Origin: Psychrobacter phenylpyruvicus DSM 7000 = NBRC 102152
GTDB lineage: Bacteria; Pseudomonadota; Gammaproteobacteria; Pseudomonadales; Moraxellaceae
Direction: 5' to 3'
Length of the DNA stretch: 64,000 nt
Assembly (NCBI RefSeq): GCF_000685805.1
Contig: NZ_JMKP01000013.1
Location: 1 to 64,000, forward strand
Shown here: positions 17,986 through 27,793 of the stretch, one piece after another
How the letters are laid out: every line of letters begins with the position of its first letter
Position numbering within the stretch: the first letter of the stretch is position 1
Notes under the pieces: model-generated
Databases searched by the model: none
Told to the model about the DNA's origin: nothing
Seen by the model: the letters and a program-made list of their open reading frames with translations, nothing else
Translations under genes and position numbers: made by a program

Positions 17986-18375
17986 GACTTTATCCCTTGT
18001 TAATAGTTTAAGAGCTTTTGGTTTTAAGATTTTTCGGTTATGAAGGTATATTTTCGACTTACCCTGGATATTGTCTATTGGGTCAGTACTGTCTAATTTT
18101 ATTCTCTAAGCTTTTAACTCAAAGCTAATACCTTATATTGTAAGGTTCAATGAGTCGTAACAATAACTATGATTATATTTGTTGTTATCGCATCCTAATC
18201 CATTGTTTACGGTGTAACCAAATTCGATGTCATATAATTTATTTATCAAAACTGGTTAAATTGCCATGATGAACCTAATTCATGTTAAAATGAGCGAAAT
18301 TTTATTTAACCCATCCTCTGTACCCCCTCTATTACCCTCTATTATTTATTTAAATTATTATCTAGGTTAACCCCC
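17986..18375. other. Divergent intergenic region upstream of ygiQ
   Basis: 390 bases of AT-rich DNA between divergent genes. It must carry the ygiQ promoter. No repeat, hairpin or open frame stands out. Confidence 0.45.
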
Positions 18376-20823
18376 ATGTCTGCTGAAACTATCGCCCGCA
18401 CTGCCTTCAAACAAGGCGTGACTCCTTTATATGACTACGATAAGCACTGGGCCAGCTGCTTTGAGCCTGCCCCCTTCTTACCCATGAGCCGACGCGAGAT
18501 GGACGAGTTGGGCTGGGATGCTTGTGATGTGATTATCATCTCAGGCGACGCTTATGTCGATCATCCTAGCTTTGGTATGGCCATTATTGGACGTCTGTTA
18601 GAAGCGCAAGGCTTCCGTGTTGGTATCATCGCTCAGCCCGATTGGACCAGCAAAGATGCGTTTATGGAGCTTGGCAAACCAGTTTATGCTTATGGCGTGA
18701 CTGCTGGTAACATGGACAGTATGATTAACCGCTATACTGCTGACCGCCGTATCCGCAGCGATGACGCTTATTCACCAGACAATGCGCCGGATAAACGACC
18801 TGATCGTGCCGCCATTGTCTACAGTCAGCGCTGCCGTGAAGCTTATCCAGATGTGCCGATTATTTTGGGTGGTATTGAAGGCAGCTTACGCCGTATCGCT
18901 CATTATGACTATTGGTCAGATAAGGTGCGCCGTAGTATCTTGCTAGACAGTCGTGCCGACGTGCTACTGTATGGTAATGCGGAACGTGCCATTGTCGATG
19001 TGGTGCATGGCTTGTCAAAGGGCTACACCTTTGAGCAAATGAGCAGCTTACGTGGCACCGCTTATTTACTAACGCCCTCACGTCGCCACTGGAAGGCCGA
19101 CATGATTGAGGTGGCTAGTAATGATGTGGATACCGTGGGCCGTGTTGACCCTATCATTAATCCCTATGTGATGACTGAAGACTTAGACAGCTGCTCTATC
19201 GAAAAAGAAAAAGGCAACTCTGAAAGCAAAGTGACTGAGAGCCTATCAGCGATGGAGCGTCAGTACAAAGGCTTTAAAGCTGAGCCGGTTGAGAATAAAA
19301 TCCTAAACGCCGATCAAGTTAATGATGACGTGCAACCGGTAAAGATGGTGGGTTTAGTCGATCCCCAGGATGAAAGCAACAAACCAAAAACAGCGCGTAA
19401 ACACAAACTTAAATTGCCACCACGCGACAAGACGGTTATTCGCTTGCCAGATTATGAACAAGTGAAATCCGACCCTGTGCTATATGCTCACGCCAACCGT
19501 ATTCTGCATTTAGAAACCAACCCAGGTAACGCTCGTGCGCTAGTACAGCGTCATGGCACTGGTGGTGGCAACTCTAGAACTGATATTGATGTGTGGTTAA
19601 ACCCACCACCGATTCCGTTATCCACTGAAGAAATGGATTATGTCTTTGATTTGCCTTACGCTCGTGTGCCGCACCCAAGCTATGGTAAAGCACGCATTCC
19701 TGCCTTTGACATGATTAAATTCTCGGTCAATATTATGCGTGGCTGCTTCGGAGGTTGTACCTTCTGCTCTATCACTGAGCACGAAGGCCGTATTATTCAG
19801 AACCGTTCGGAAGATTCTATTTTGCGTGAAGTAGAAGCCATTCGTGATACAGCGCCAAACTTTACGGGCGTTATTTCCGACCTAGGCGGACCCACCGCCA
19901 ATATGTACCGTCTCAGCTGCAAAGATGAGACTATTGAGAAAAACTGCCGTAAGCCCTCTTGCGTCTATCCAGATATCTGTGAGAACTTATTAACCGACCA
20001 CAGCAATTTGACCAAGCTGTATCGTAAAGCCCGTGATATTAAAGGCATCAAGAAGATTTTAATTGCTTCCGGTCTGCGTTACGACTTGGCGGTAAAAGAC
20101 CCTGAGTATGTCAAAGAATTGGTAACCCATCACGTCGGTGGTTATCTAAAAATTGCCCCTGAACATTCTGAAGAAAACGTGCTGTCGAAGATGATGAAGC
20201 CAGGTATGGGTTCATACGATAAATTCAAACAGATGTTTGAGCAATACAGCGCTGAGGCAGGCAAGGAGCAGTATTTAATCCCCTACTTTATTGCCGCTCA
20301 CCCCGGCACCACTGATGAAGATATGATGAATCTGGCTCTGTGGCTAAAACGCCATGACTTTAGAACCGATCAAGTACAAGCGTTCTATCCAAGCCCAATG
20401 GCCACAGCGACCACTATGTATCACACCCACAAAGATCCACTGCGTAAGGTAACCCGTGAAGGTGGTGATGTGGAGATTGTGAAGTCAGGCAAACAGCGCA
20501 AATTGCACAAAGCTTTCCTGCGCTATCATGATCCCAAAAACTGGGCCATGCTTCGAGCCGCCCTAAAGCGCTTAGGCCGTGAAGACTTAATTGGTACCGC
20601 TCGCCATTGTTTGGTGCCTCCATTCAACTCACGTCTAGAGGGCAGAGACAGTCAGGACAGCTATAAGTCTGCACGCAAAAAGAACAGCCGTGTGGGATCT
20701 GATTCTGCTAAGCGTAGAAACTCATCTGCTGCTGCAGGCCATAAGCACTCAAATGCTAAACGAGTTAAAAAAGGCAACTTCCAAACCCAGCATACAGGCC
20801 TACCGCCTCGTGCGACAAAGTAG
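18376..20823 (+). CDS. ygiQ: YgiQ family radical SAM protein
   Basis: An 815-residue YgiQ-type radical S-adenosylmethionine enzyme of unknown substrate. The N-terminal domain (about 1-250) has the family start [15 protein letters not shown] and [17 protein letters not shown] poorly conserved linker (about 275-355, Lys/Glu-rich) separates it from the radical SAM core. The [4Fe-4S]-binding Cys457, Cys461 and Cys464 lie in [19 protein letters not shown] second Cys-rich stretch [22 protein letters not shown] follows. The C-terminal tail after about residue 755 is basic and Ser/Lys-rich, suggesting RNA contact. Start by clean ATG, single gene, terminator 75 bases downstream. Compared with E. coli YgiQ the linker and tail are longer. 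Confidence 0.93.
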   Translation: MSAETIARTAFKQGVTPLYDYDKHWASCFEPAPFLPMSRREMDELGWDACDVIIISGDAYVDHPSFGMAIIGRLLEAQGFRVGIIAQPDWTSKDAFMELGKPVYAYGVTAGNMDSMINRYTADRRIRSDDAYSPDNAPDKRPDRAAIVYSQRCREAYPDVPIILGGIEGSLRRIAHYDYWSDKVRRSILLDSRADVLLYGNAERAIVDVVHGLSKGYTFEQMSSLRGTAYLLTPSRRHWKADMIEVASNDVDTVGRVDPIINPYVMTEDLDSCSIEKEKGNSESKVTESLSAMERQYKGFKAEPVENKILNADQVNDDVQPVKMVGLVDPQDESNKPKTARKHKLKLPPRDKTVIRLPDYEQVKSDPVLYAHANRILHLETNPGNARALVQRHGTGGGNSRTDIDVWLNPPPIPLSTEEMDYVFDLPYARVPHPSYGKARIPAFDMIKFSVNIMRGCFGGCTFCSITEHEGRIIQNRSEDSILREVEAIRDTAPNFTGVISDLGGPTANMYRLSCKDETIEKNCRKPSCVYPDICENLLTDHSNLTKLYRKARDIKGIKKILIASGLRYDLAVKDPEYVKELVTHHVGGYLKIAPEHSEENVLSKMMKPGMGSYDKFKQMFEQYSAEAGKEQYLIPYFIAAHPGTTDEDMMNLALWLKRHDFRTDQVQAFYPSPMATATTMYHTHKDPLRKVTREGGDVEIVKSGKQRKLHKAFLRYHDPKNWAMLRAALKRLGREDLIGTARHCLVPPFNSRLEGRDSQDSYKSARKKNSRVGSDSAKRRNSSAAAGHKHSNAKRVKKGNFQTQHTGLPPRATK

Positions 20824-20897
20824 TTGCTTGATGCAGCTATCTATTGACGATTAGGTTTATCAGTCAAGCCTAGCCGCTGAATGCTTAGCCAATCATT

Positions 20898-20926
20898 GCC
20901 TCACTGTTAACCGCAGTGGGGCTTTT
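20898..20926 (+). terminator. Rho-independent terminator of ygiQ
   Basis: Arms GCCTCACTG and CAGTGGGGC (one T-G pair) with loop TTAACCG, then TTTT. Confidence 0.8.
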
Positions 20927-21182
20927 GTTTAACTGGGTCATATAAAACATATAATATGCTAAACTGAAAGCACTTTTTGTAGCGCTTTTTATAGCAAAAA
21001 CTATAGCAATAACTATTCAGTATTAACCAAGGGCAGTAGCCTTAGGGATTGCAAACTTAGTTATTGCAAATTGCAAATTTAGTTATTACAAATAATATCT
21101 ATCTTTTTCTAACCTCTATTATTGTTCTAGCCTTTATTAATAATAACAATCCTTCAAAAACGTCGTTTAAGAGATAATATTT
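20927..21182. other. Gap before the DsbC-like gene
   Basis: The stretch 20824-21182 without a gene holds the ygiQ terminator and then AT-rich DNA. A short partial duplication, GCAAACTTAGTTATT near 21050 and GCAAATTTAGTTATT near 21073, is visible. A TATAAT at 20950-20955 could be a -10 element. Confidence 0.45.
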
Positions 21183-22004
21183 ATGATCAACCTGTTTTCC
21201 AAATCCTTCTCAACAACCTCCCCTGCTCTACCAAAGGCAGCCTTATTGGCTCTGGCTGTGGCCATAACTGGGTGTAATAGTAACAACACTGAAGCTAAGC
21301 AAAACCAACCTACTACCACAAAAGCTACAAGCGCTTCAGAGTCAGATGCTACCGTGGTTAAAGCCATTGAAGACAATCTAAAAGCTTCTGGCATCGAACA
21401 AAAAATCTTATCTGCTGTGCCCACCAGTATGGAAAATATCTACTGGGTCGATGCTGAAGGTGCCCCAGCTTTTTATAGCGATAAAGAAGGCCGCCATATT
21501 ATCCTAGGTCAAATCTTGGAAGTGGGTCAGCAGCAGCCAGTTGAGATTAGTGCTGAACTAATAGCCAAAGTAGCCAAAGAAAAACTGGCATCTGTGCCTA
21601 AGAATGAAATGATTATTTATCCTGCTAAGGGGGAAACCAAAGCAGTTATCTATAGCTTCACTGACGCAGATTGTCCTTACTGTACCAAGATGCACTCTGA
21701 GATGAAGCAACTTAATGCCGAAGGTATTGAGGTTCGCTATTTGGCGTGGCCACGTAGCCAAGGCAGTTTGCCAAAAATGGAAGCCATCTGGTGTAGCGAT
21801 GATCCTAAAGCAGCCATGGATAAAGCCAAAAAAGGCCAACCCCTCTCTACACCAAAATGTGATAGCCCCGTTCAATCTCATATTGATTTAGGCTTAAGCT
21901 TAGGTGTCAGCGGCACACCCGCCGTCTTCACTGAATCTGGGGTTCAAATTGGCGGTTACTTGCCAGCCAAAGAGATGGCAGCGGCAGCTATTGCTAATAA
22001 ATAA
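21183..22004 (+). CDS. dsbC: DsbC-like thiol:disulfide interchange lipoprotein
   Basis: A 273-residue member of the DsbC/DsbG family of periplasmic disulfide isomerases. The thioredoxin-fold active site is DADCPYCTKMH with Cys164 and Cys167, and the cis-Pro loop is GVSGTPAVF. The N-terminal part (about 50-120) fits the DsbC dimerisation domain (ILSAVPTSMENIYWV...EGRHIILGQILEV). The signal sequence has a lipobox, AITGC with Cys31, so the protein would be anchored by lipid, unlike soluble E. coli DsbC. A second Cys pair at WCSDD and TPKCDSP matches the structural disulfide of DsbC. Reduction would come from DsbD, encoded at 45964-48231. Confidence 0.9.
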   Translation: MINLFSKSFSTTSPALPKAALLALAVAITGCNSNNTEAKQNQPTTTKATSASESDATVVKAIEDNLKASGIEQKILSAVPTSMENIYWVDAEGAPAFYSDKEGRHIILGQILEVGQQQPVEISAELIAKVAKEKLASVPKNEMIIYPAKGETKAVIYSFTDADCPYCTKMHSEMKQLNAEGIEVRYLAWPRSQGSLPKMEAIWCSDDPKAAMDKAKKGQPLSTPKCDSPVQSHIDLGLSLGVSGTPAVFTESGVQIGGYLPAKEMAAAAIANK

Positions 22005-22380
22005 TCCTAAGTACTTTTTTAATAAGCCCCTAAAGCTTTTAACCCCTCCTAAAGCTGTATGCCTTATTTAAATTAATAAATAGAAGTAATATAGATTTAG
22101 GGGGTTAGCAATAGTAATGACTGTTAAGTAGTTAGTGCTTTATTCGATTAACATTGACTGCTAAGATAAATAACGCTTTGATATAAAACCAAAGATAGGA
22201 AGGTAAATCATAGCTATTAAGGCACAATGAATAAGGGCTATTTAGTTTTAGAAAACAATAGTATTATTAACCTATATAGTAATAAACTATAGAGGCTTTA
22301 CCTTTATTTACTAAGCATTTCTATAATTTTATTCATACCAAAAAAAGATTATAACGCTGGATAACACTACTGAGGATAAC
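22005..22380. other. Gap upstream of hom
   Basis: 376 bases, AT-rich, no open frame. No attenuator-like Thr/Ile-rich leader peptide and no clear terminator of the preceding gene were found. Confidence 0.45.
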
Positions 22381-23718
22381 GTGAGCAAATCAATCAAACT
22401 TGCTATATTGGGACTGGGCACTGTGGGCACAGGTGTCCTAGACCTACTGAAGGACAACTTAAAAGAACTTAAGAGGCGTAGTGGTCACGATATTGTTATT
22501 ACCCAGGTAGGTACCCGTCGTCAACGCGATGACATCGACCCTGCCATCAAACAGAATAGTGATTTAATGGCGATTGCCGAAAGCGATGATGTCGATATTG
22601 TTGTTGAAGTAATTGGTGGCATGACCGTTGCTAAAGAAGTCATTATTCACGCCATCAAAAACGGCAAACATGTGGTCACTGCCAACAAAGCCTTACTTGC
22701 TGAACATGGCAACGAAATTTTTGCCTTGGCCGAAGAGCACAAGGTCCATGTGGCTTATGAAGCCGCTGTTGCTGGCGGTATCCCTATTATTAAAGTATTA
22801 CGTGAAGCACTGGCCGCCAACAAAATTGACTGGTTAACGGGCATCATCAATGGTACTGGCAACTTTATTATGTCGGAAATGCGCGATAAAGGTCGCGACT
22901 TCGATGACGTATTGGCTGAAGCACAAGAGCTTGGCTATGCTGAAGCAGATCCTACCTTCGATGTGGAAGGTATCGATGCTGCTCATAAATTAGCCCTACT
23001 GGCTTCTATTGCATTTGGTATTCCTTTGCAGTTTGATAAAGTGTACTGTGAAGGCATTACCAAAATCACCCTACAAGATGTGACTTACGCTGAAGAGCTG
23101 GGTTATCGTATTAAGCATTTAGGCTTTGCCGTGCGCCGCTATGACAATCAACAGGGCAATGCTAATGATAAGAAGCTTACCGGTATTGAGCTGCGAGTTC
23201 ACCCCACTTTAATCCCTGAAGATAAACTTCTGGCCAACGTCAATGGGGTGAAGAACGCTGTATTGGTGAACTCTCATCCGCTAGGCCAAACGCTTTATTA
23301 TGGTGACGGTGCTGGTGCCGGCGCTACCGCTTCTGCGGTTATGGCCGATGTGATGGATTTAATCCGTGTGTTAACGGTGAAAGATGGCCATCACGTTCCC
23401 CACCTAGCGTTTATGCCAAACCAACTGTCTGATACACCGGTCTTAGCTGCCGATCAGATGATCACCGGTTATTATTTGCGTCTTGAAGCCAAAGACACCC
23501 CTGGCGTATTAGCCGATGTGACCCGTATTCTAAGTGATGCCGGCATCAATATTGATGCTATTTTACAAAAGCCGGCCCATCAAAAAGGCCAAGTACCCAT
23601 CATTATTTTGACGCTACCAGTAATTGAAAATCAAATGAATAGCGCCATTAATAAGATTGAAGCATTAGAAGCGATTACCTCGGATGTGGTGCGTATTCGC
23701 TTACACGAACTAGACTAG
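22381..23718 (+). CDS. hom: Homoserine dehydrogenase
   Basis: A 445-residue enzyme reducing aspartate semialdehyde to homoserine with NAD(P)H, the branch step to threonine and methionine. N-terminal Rossmann motif GLGTVGTGV, substrate-binding NGTGNFIMSEM and EADPTFDVEGIDAAHKLALL are clear. A C-terminal ACT domain (about 365-440, LEAKDTPGVLADVTRIL) is the usual feedback-sensing part. It begins with GTG, supported by GAGG five bases upstream. This is the monofunctional form, not fused with aspartokinase. thrC is not adjacent. Confidence 0.95.
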   Translation: MSKSIKLAILGLGTVGTGVLDLLKDNLKELKRRSGHDIVITQVGTRRQRDDIDPAIKQNSDLMAIAESDDVDIVVEVIGGMTVAKEVIIHAIKNGKHVVTANKALLAEHGNEIFALAEEHKVHVAYEAAVAGGIPIIKVLREALAANKIDWLTGIINGTGNFIMSEMRDKGRDFDDVLAEAQELGYAEADPTFDVEGIDAAHKLALLASIAFGIPLQFDKVYCEGITKITLQDVTYAEELGYRIKHLGFAVRRYDNQQGNANDKKLTGIELRVHPTLIPEDKLLANVNGVKNAVLVNSHPLGQTLYYGDGAGAGATASAVMADVMDLIRVLTVKDGHHVPHLAFMPNQLSDTPVLAADQMITGYYLRLEAKDTPGVLADVTRILSDAGINIDAILQKPAHQKGQVPIIILTLPVIENQMNSAINKIEALEAITSDVVRIRLHELD

Positions 23719-23841
23719 AGTTAAGACTTAGTTTGTGGGTGGGTTGATAACAAGGGATAGTCTCCGTTTTTATTAACCCACCTAAGATTAAAGGGTTTTA
23801 TAACCTGTTATAAATTACATTTCATAATTAAGGATAATAGT

Positions 23842-25023
23842 ATGTCTTCAGATTCAATTGTTATTGTTAGCGGCGCCCGTACCCCAATGGGCGGATTCCA
23901 AGGCGACCTTACCGGTGCCACTGCTCCACAGCTTGGTGCTACTGCCATTAAAGTAGCCGTTGAACGTGCGGGTGTAAACGCGGAAGAGATTGATGAAGTT
24001 ATTATGGGCTGCATCCTAACTGCAGGTATTGGCCAGGGCCCTGCTCGTCAAGCTATGCGCAATGCTGGTATTCCAGACAGCACTGGCGCTGTAACCATCA
24101 ACAAACTTTGTGGTTCAGGCTTAAAAGCAGTAATGCAAGCTCATGATTCGATTAAAGCAGGCAGCGCTGATATTATCGTTGCCGGTGGTATGGAGTCTAT
24201 GACCAATGCTCCTTATGTCTTGCCTCAAGCACGTCAAGGTTACCGTATGGGCCATAATGCAGTTAAAGACCATATGTTCCTTGACGGCTTAGAAGATGCT
24301 GATACCGGTAAGCTTATGGGACAGTTCGCCCAAGAAATGGCGGATGAAAAAGGTTATACTCGTGAGCAAATGGATGATTTCGCTATTGAATCATTAAACC
24401 GTGCGCTAACCGCTATTAACGAAGGTCATTTCAAAGATGAAATCACCCCTGTTACTGTAAAAACCCGTAAGGGTGAAGTGGTTATCGATACTGACGAGCA
24501 GCCTGCTAAAGCCAATGCTGAGCGTATTCCTACTTTACGTCCTGCTTTTGCTAAAGAAGGGACAATTACTGCCGCCAACGCCAGCTCAATCTCTGATGGT
24601 GCAGCAGCGGTTGTGGTAACCTCTGAAAAAGTAGCTTCTGAAAAAGGCTTAAATATTGAAGCCCGTATCGTTGCTACCGCTACCAACTCTTTACACCCAA
24701 GTAAGTTCACCATCGCCCCAATTGGTTCTATGCAAAAAGTACTAGAAAAAGCGGGTTGGTCAGTTGAAGATGTCGACTTATGGGAAATTAACGAAGCCTT
24801 CGCTATGGTAACTATGGCTGCTATGGATGAGATGAATATTCCTCATGCTAAGGTAAACATTGAAGGCGGTGCTTGTGCCCTTGGTCACCCAGTAGGTTGT
24901 TCTGGTGCTCGTATCCTAGTGACACTAATCAATTCTTTAAAACGCACTGGTGGTAAGAAAGGTGTTGCTTCACTATGTATCGGTGGCGGTGAAGCCGTTG
25001 CGGTCGCAATCGAATTGCCTTAG
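23842..25023 (+). CDS. atoB: Acetyl-CoA acetyltransferase (thiolase II)
   Basis: A 393-residue biosynthetic thiolase condensing two acetyl-CoA to acetoacetyl-CoA, or the reverse. Acyl-carrying Cys90 in NKLCGSGLKAV, His349 in GHPVGCSGAR and base Cys379 in LCIGGGEA are all present, as is the INEAFA motif near residue 317. Length is standard. The gene could act in acetoacetate use or polyhydroxybutyrate synthesis (phaA), but no phaB/phaC or ato partner genes are nearby, so the pathway is not fixed. AAGGA seven bases before the ATG. A terminator follows. Confidence 0.93.
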   Translation: MSSDSIVIVSGARTPMGGFQGDLTGATAPQLGATAIKVAVERAGVNAEEIDEVIMGCILTAGIGQGPARQAMRNAGIPDSTGAVTINKLCGSGLKAVMQAHDSIKAGSADIIVAGGMESMTNAPYVLPQARQGYRMGHNAVKDHMFLDGLEDADTGKLMGQFAQEMADEKGYTREQMDDFAIESLNRALTAINEGHFKDEITPVTVKTRKGEVVIDTDEQPAKANAERIPTLRPAFAKEGTITAANASSISDGAAAVVVTSEKVASEKGLNIEARIVATATNSLHPSKFTIAPIGSMQKVLEKAGWSVEDVDLWEINEAFAMVTMAAMDEMNIPHAKVNIEGGACALGHPVGCSGARILVTLINSLKRTGGKKGVASLCIGGGEAVAVAIELP

Positions 25024-25074
25024 TAGTTATCTAATAGTAGTTATTAAATAACTATTTCAATTTCTTAATTTATT

Positions 25075-25103
25075 AAAGAGTCTCTTTATGAGGCTCTTTT
25101 TTT
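25075..25103 (+). terminator. Rho-independent terminator of the thiolase gene
   Basis: Arms AAAGAGTCTC and GAGGCTCTTT (one wobble) with a five-base loop, then TTTTTTT. Confidence 0.9.
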
Positions 25104-25464
25104 ATGCAACTCAGTAATGCCCTCACTAATAAACAGTGGATGTGTAACAGTAAACAAAGCTTTGTTAGTTGGTTTACACCCTATTACACGCAATTACGCA
25201 TTTTAATACTGTGATACTCGTTCACTATATAAACTCCAATTTTCTATTGTTATTCTAATAATCAAGTTATCGACGAGCAATTGAGGATGAGTTGCTGAAA
25301 AGGCTTTTTAGCAATTATCTTTAATTAAATCAGATACTTAACCGATACTTAGGTGGACGGTTTCGTTTTAAAGCATCAAGAATTATTAAATAAAAAATTA
25401 ACTTTAACCAAGCAATAAAGTGTCAGAAAACACTTCAAACTCAAACACAAAAGGAAGAAAAATA
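25104..25464. other. Leader region of the PRC-barrel/DUF2382 gene
   Basis: About 360 bases without a gene. The part near 25420-25464 would be an N-terminal extension if a GTG at 25420 were used, but the strong RBS further down argues against it. The promoter was not located. Confidence 0.45.
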
Positions 25465-26313
25465 ATGAGTCAACTAATTCGTTTAAAAGACATCCAAGCT
25501 ACTCACCGTGACCTAATTGGTGATGATTATTATGATCCAACTGGCAAAACTGCTTTTGGTGCCAACGAAGAAAAAATCGGTAAAGTTGAAGGAGCGTTGG
25601 TTGAAGATATTACTGGTCGCATCCGCTACTTAATTGTAGATGCAGGCGGTTGGTTTAGCTCAAAAGAAGTTTTAGTGCCTGCTGGTCTAGCCCGTATCGT
25701 TGGTGATGACATTTTCTTTGACAGCCTGACTAAATCTCAAGTGGAAGCCATGGAAGAGTATGACCATGACTATCAGTACAGCTATAATGAACAAGCTAAT
25801 AAAGACCGTCAAGCTTTCGTAGCTGATACTATTCCAGCTGAAGAGCGTCTTGAATTGAACGAAGATTACTACAATGCACCTAATACTCTAGAGCTGCTAG
25901 AAGAGCGTCTAACTGTAAACAAAGATCGCATTGTTGCTGGTCTAGTTAAAGTAGGCAAGCATGTGGTATCTGAAGACCGCGCAGTAGATGTTGAGCTAGA
26001 AGAAGAGCATGCTCATATCGAACGTAAAGAAGTGAACCGTCCTACTGATCGTAGAATTGGTGATGATGCTGGTGCAGACTCGGTACAAGTTGAACTTGAA
26101 GCAGAACGTGCCAATGTTAGCAAAGACACTTATGTTACAGAAGAAGTTAATATCGGCAAAACTACTGAGCGCCGCACTGAGACCATTCATGAAACGATTC
26201 AGCGTGAAGAGCTAGATATCGACCGTGATGGTAATATCGTGGACCGCGAAGGTAACATCGTTGATCGTGATGATATCACTGCTGACGACGTACGTGCCTA
26301 TCGTAATAAATAA
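25465..26313 (+). CDS. PRC-barrel and DUF2382 domain stress protein
   Basis: A 282-residue soluble protein. Residues about 1-85 are a PRC-barrel-like domain (GDDYYDPTGKTAFGANEEKIGKV...VPAGLARI), and residues about 130-270 are a DUF2382/YsnF domain made of acidic beta repeats (ELLEERLTVNKDRIVAGLVKVGKHVV; VNIGKTTERRTETIHETIQREEL). Such proteins are common in Deinococcus, Acinetobacter and cyanobacteria and are linked to stress and desiccation, without a defined activity. The ATG at 25465 has AAGGAAG upstream and I prefer it to a GTG at 25420. The tail contains two near copies of DREGNIVDR. A second DUF2382 gene follows at 26519. Confidence 0.85.
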   Translation: MSQLIRLKDIQATHRDLIGDDYYDPTGKTAFGANEEKIGKVEGALVEDITGRIRYLIVDAGGWFSSKEVLVPAGLARIVGDDIFFDSLTKSQVEAMEEYDHDYQYSYNEQANKDRQAFVADTIPAEERLELNEDYYNAPNTLELLEERLTVNKDRIVAGLVKVGKHVVSEDRAVDVELEEEHAHIERKEVNRPTDRRIGDDAGADSVQVELEAERANVSKDTYVTEEVNIGKTTERRTETIHETIQREELDIDRDGNIVDREGNIVDRDDITADDVRAYRNK

Positions 26314-26388
26314 TCAATATTGAAGATATGAATTACCAAAAATAGCAATCTTATGATGTAACTCAATCAGTTAGATTGCAGCGAAGCG

Positions 26389-26418
26389 AAAGCCAGGGTT
26401 AATTAACTCTGGCTTTTT
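26389..26418 (+). terminator. Rho-independent terminator
   Basis: Arms AAGCCAGGGTTAA and TTAACTCTGGCTT (one wobble) followed by TTTTTT, after the PRC/DUF2382 gene. Confidence 0.9.
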
Positions 26419-26518
26419 TAACGCTATCTATAACTAAATAAACATAATAAAAACGCGCTTTAATTGTACCTCGGGTATGCTGTTAATAGTTACCTCTTTT
26501 AATTCCAAAGGAATGCTT

Positions 26519-27133
26519 ATGAGCCCTATATCAAATAATTCTAATAAATTAGATAATACCAATCTTACCCAGTCAGAGTCACTACAAAACCAACCACAGA
26601 CTGCAACGAACCGTTCAGTGACTGACCTCTCTAGTCCTACAGCGACTGAGAGCAATCGTACTTTAGTCGGTAATATGGAGCTGCTTGAAGAGCGTGCTGT
26701 TGTAGATAAAGAACGCCTTGATGTCGGTAAAGTAACCGTAACTAAGCACGTTAGAACTAAAACAGTCAATGTACCGGTAGAACTAGTGGAAGAAGTATTG
26801 GTCATTGATACTGAGTACTATGATCCCGACTCAAGACAGTTGTTAAACTCAACGGCCAGTGAGGCGGATTTAGTGCGCCATATTGAGCCCACACTAGACA
26901 GTAAGCCAAGTATTACAGTCAATGGCAAGCAGGTATCGCTTGAGCATGAGCCTGTAGAGATAGTAATTTCTCGCCAGGTGGCAGTTATCAAAAAAGAAAC
27001 TTATGCGGTACAGGATGTGGCTATTGAGAAATCCACTCATATCCATAAAGATACTTTTGATGTGGAACTGAAGCATGAAGAGTTAGATGTCCAAGAAGAA
27101 GGTTACTTTGATCATGAAGTGCGCAAGCCTTGA
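26519..27133 (+). CDS. DUF2382 domain protein (YsnF/AvaK-like)
   Basis: A 204-residue protein. After a polar Asn/Gln/Ser-rich start of about 55 residues it has a DUF2382 domain: MELLEERAVVDKERLDVGKVTVTKHVRTK, then a second beta block with VEIVISRQVAVIKKETYAVQDVAIEK and VELKHEELDVQEEGYFDH. It is paralogous to the upstream gene's C-terminal half but lacks the PRC barrel. The ATG at 26519 has AAAGGA six bases before it, while in-frame ATGs at 26477 and 26513 have worse spacing. The terminator at 26389-26418 separates the two genes, so they are not a simple operon. Function unknown, probably stress-related. Confidence 0.8.
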   Translation: MSPISNNSNKLDNTNLTQSESLQNQPQTATNRSVTDLSSPTATESNRTLVGNMELLEERAVVDKERLDVGKVTVTKHVRTKTVNVPVELVEEVLVIDTEYYDPDSRQLLNSTASEADLVRHIEPTLDSKPSITVNGKQVSLEHEPVEIVISRQVAVIKKETYAVQDVAIEKSTHIHKDTFDVELKHEELDVQEEGYFDHEVRKP

Positions 27134-27176
27134 GGCTTAAGACGAACTTTATTCAAACAAACAGTTGATTAAATAA

Positions 27177-27207
27177 ATCAAAAAAATAGCCAGCAATTGC
27201 TGGCTAT
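27177..27207 (-). terminator. Terminator of the minus-strand lipoprotein gene
   Basis: A perfect 22-base palindrome at 27186-27207 (ATAGCCAGCAA/TTGCTGGCTAT), followed on the minus strand by TTTTTT. It may also stop plus-strand transcripts. Confidence 0.85.
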
Positions 27208-27273
27208 CTTACTTATATCGTCACAATGTCAGTTATAAGCTACTCTTATAAAATACCACTTATAAAAGTATCA

Positions 27274-27618
27274 TTACTCAGCTGGTGACTGCTCTGTTTC
27301 AGCCGGTGCTGCGTCAGTAGAGGCTGGCTCTTTAACCGTTTTCTCTTCTGGATCTGCAGTCATCGTGCCGTTCTCAACATCCATTGATTGTGATTGTGCT
27401 TCTTCAATACTATCAGAGCGCGCATCAACATCGTCTAGATCATCAGCCACGATAACAGGATCATTACCTTCAGCAGGCTCAGCTGACATTGGCACATCTG
27501 CTTCAGCTTCTGGTGCTGGGGCTTCTTCTGACTGTTTTTGACAGGCAGTAAGTCCCATCACTGCCGCCATTGCTGCAGTTAATACTGTTAACTTCATAGA
27601 GTATTTGATACCCATCAT
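27274..27618 (-). CDS. Acidic lipoprotein, intrinsically disordered
   Basis: A lipoprotein of about 114 residues. Signal KLTVLTAAMAAVMGLTAC ends in lipobox LTAC. The mature part is nearly all Ala, Glu, Asp, Pro, Ser and Thr (EAPAPEAEADV; ADDLDDVDARSDS) with no predicted fold. AAGGA lies eight bases before the ATG at 27618. An ATG at 27624 is too close to the RBS. No family is recognised. Such acidic lipoproteins are frequent in Moraxellaceae. Confidence 0.7.
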   Translation of the reverse strand: MMGIKYSMKLTVLTAAMAAVMGLTACQKQSEEAPAPEAEADVPMSAEPAEGNDPVIVADDLDDVDARSDSIEEAQSQSMDVENGTMTADPEEKTVKEPASTDAAPAETEQSPAE

Positions 27619-27793
27619 ATTCATTATCCTTTTGTTTTGTGTTACTAAAAAAACTCAGTTTCAACCTCATTATGAGTGCTCATGATCGATAAACAGCACT
27701 CTAACTGTGTGTTTAGGACTTTGATACCAAACTTAACTTAATAGTATCAAGAATAAGCTAAAGTTGACAGCTACTATATTTTTCTTTGGCCTA

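Noticed and set aside
22005..22380. Threonine-type attenuator before hom
   Set aside because: No Thr/Ile-rich leader peptide or paired hairpins were seen.
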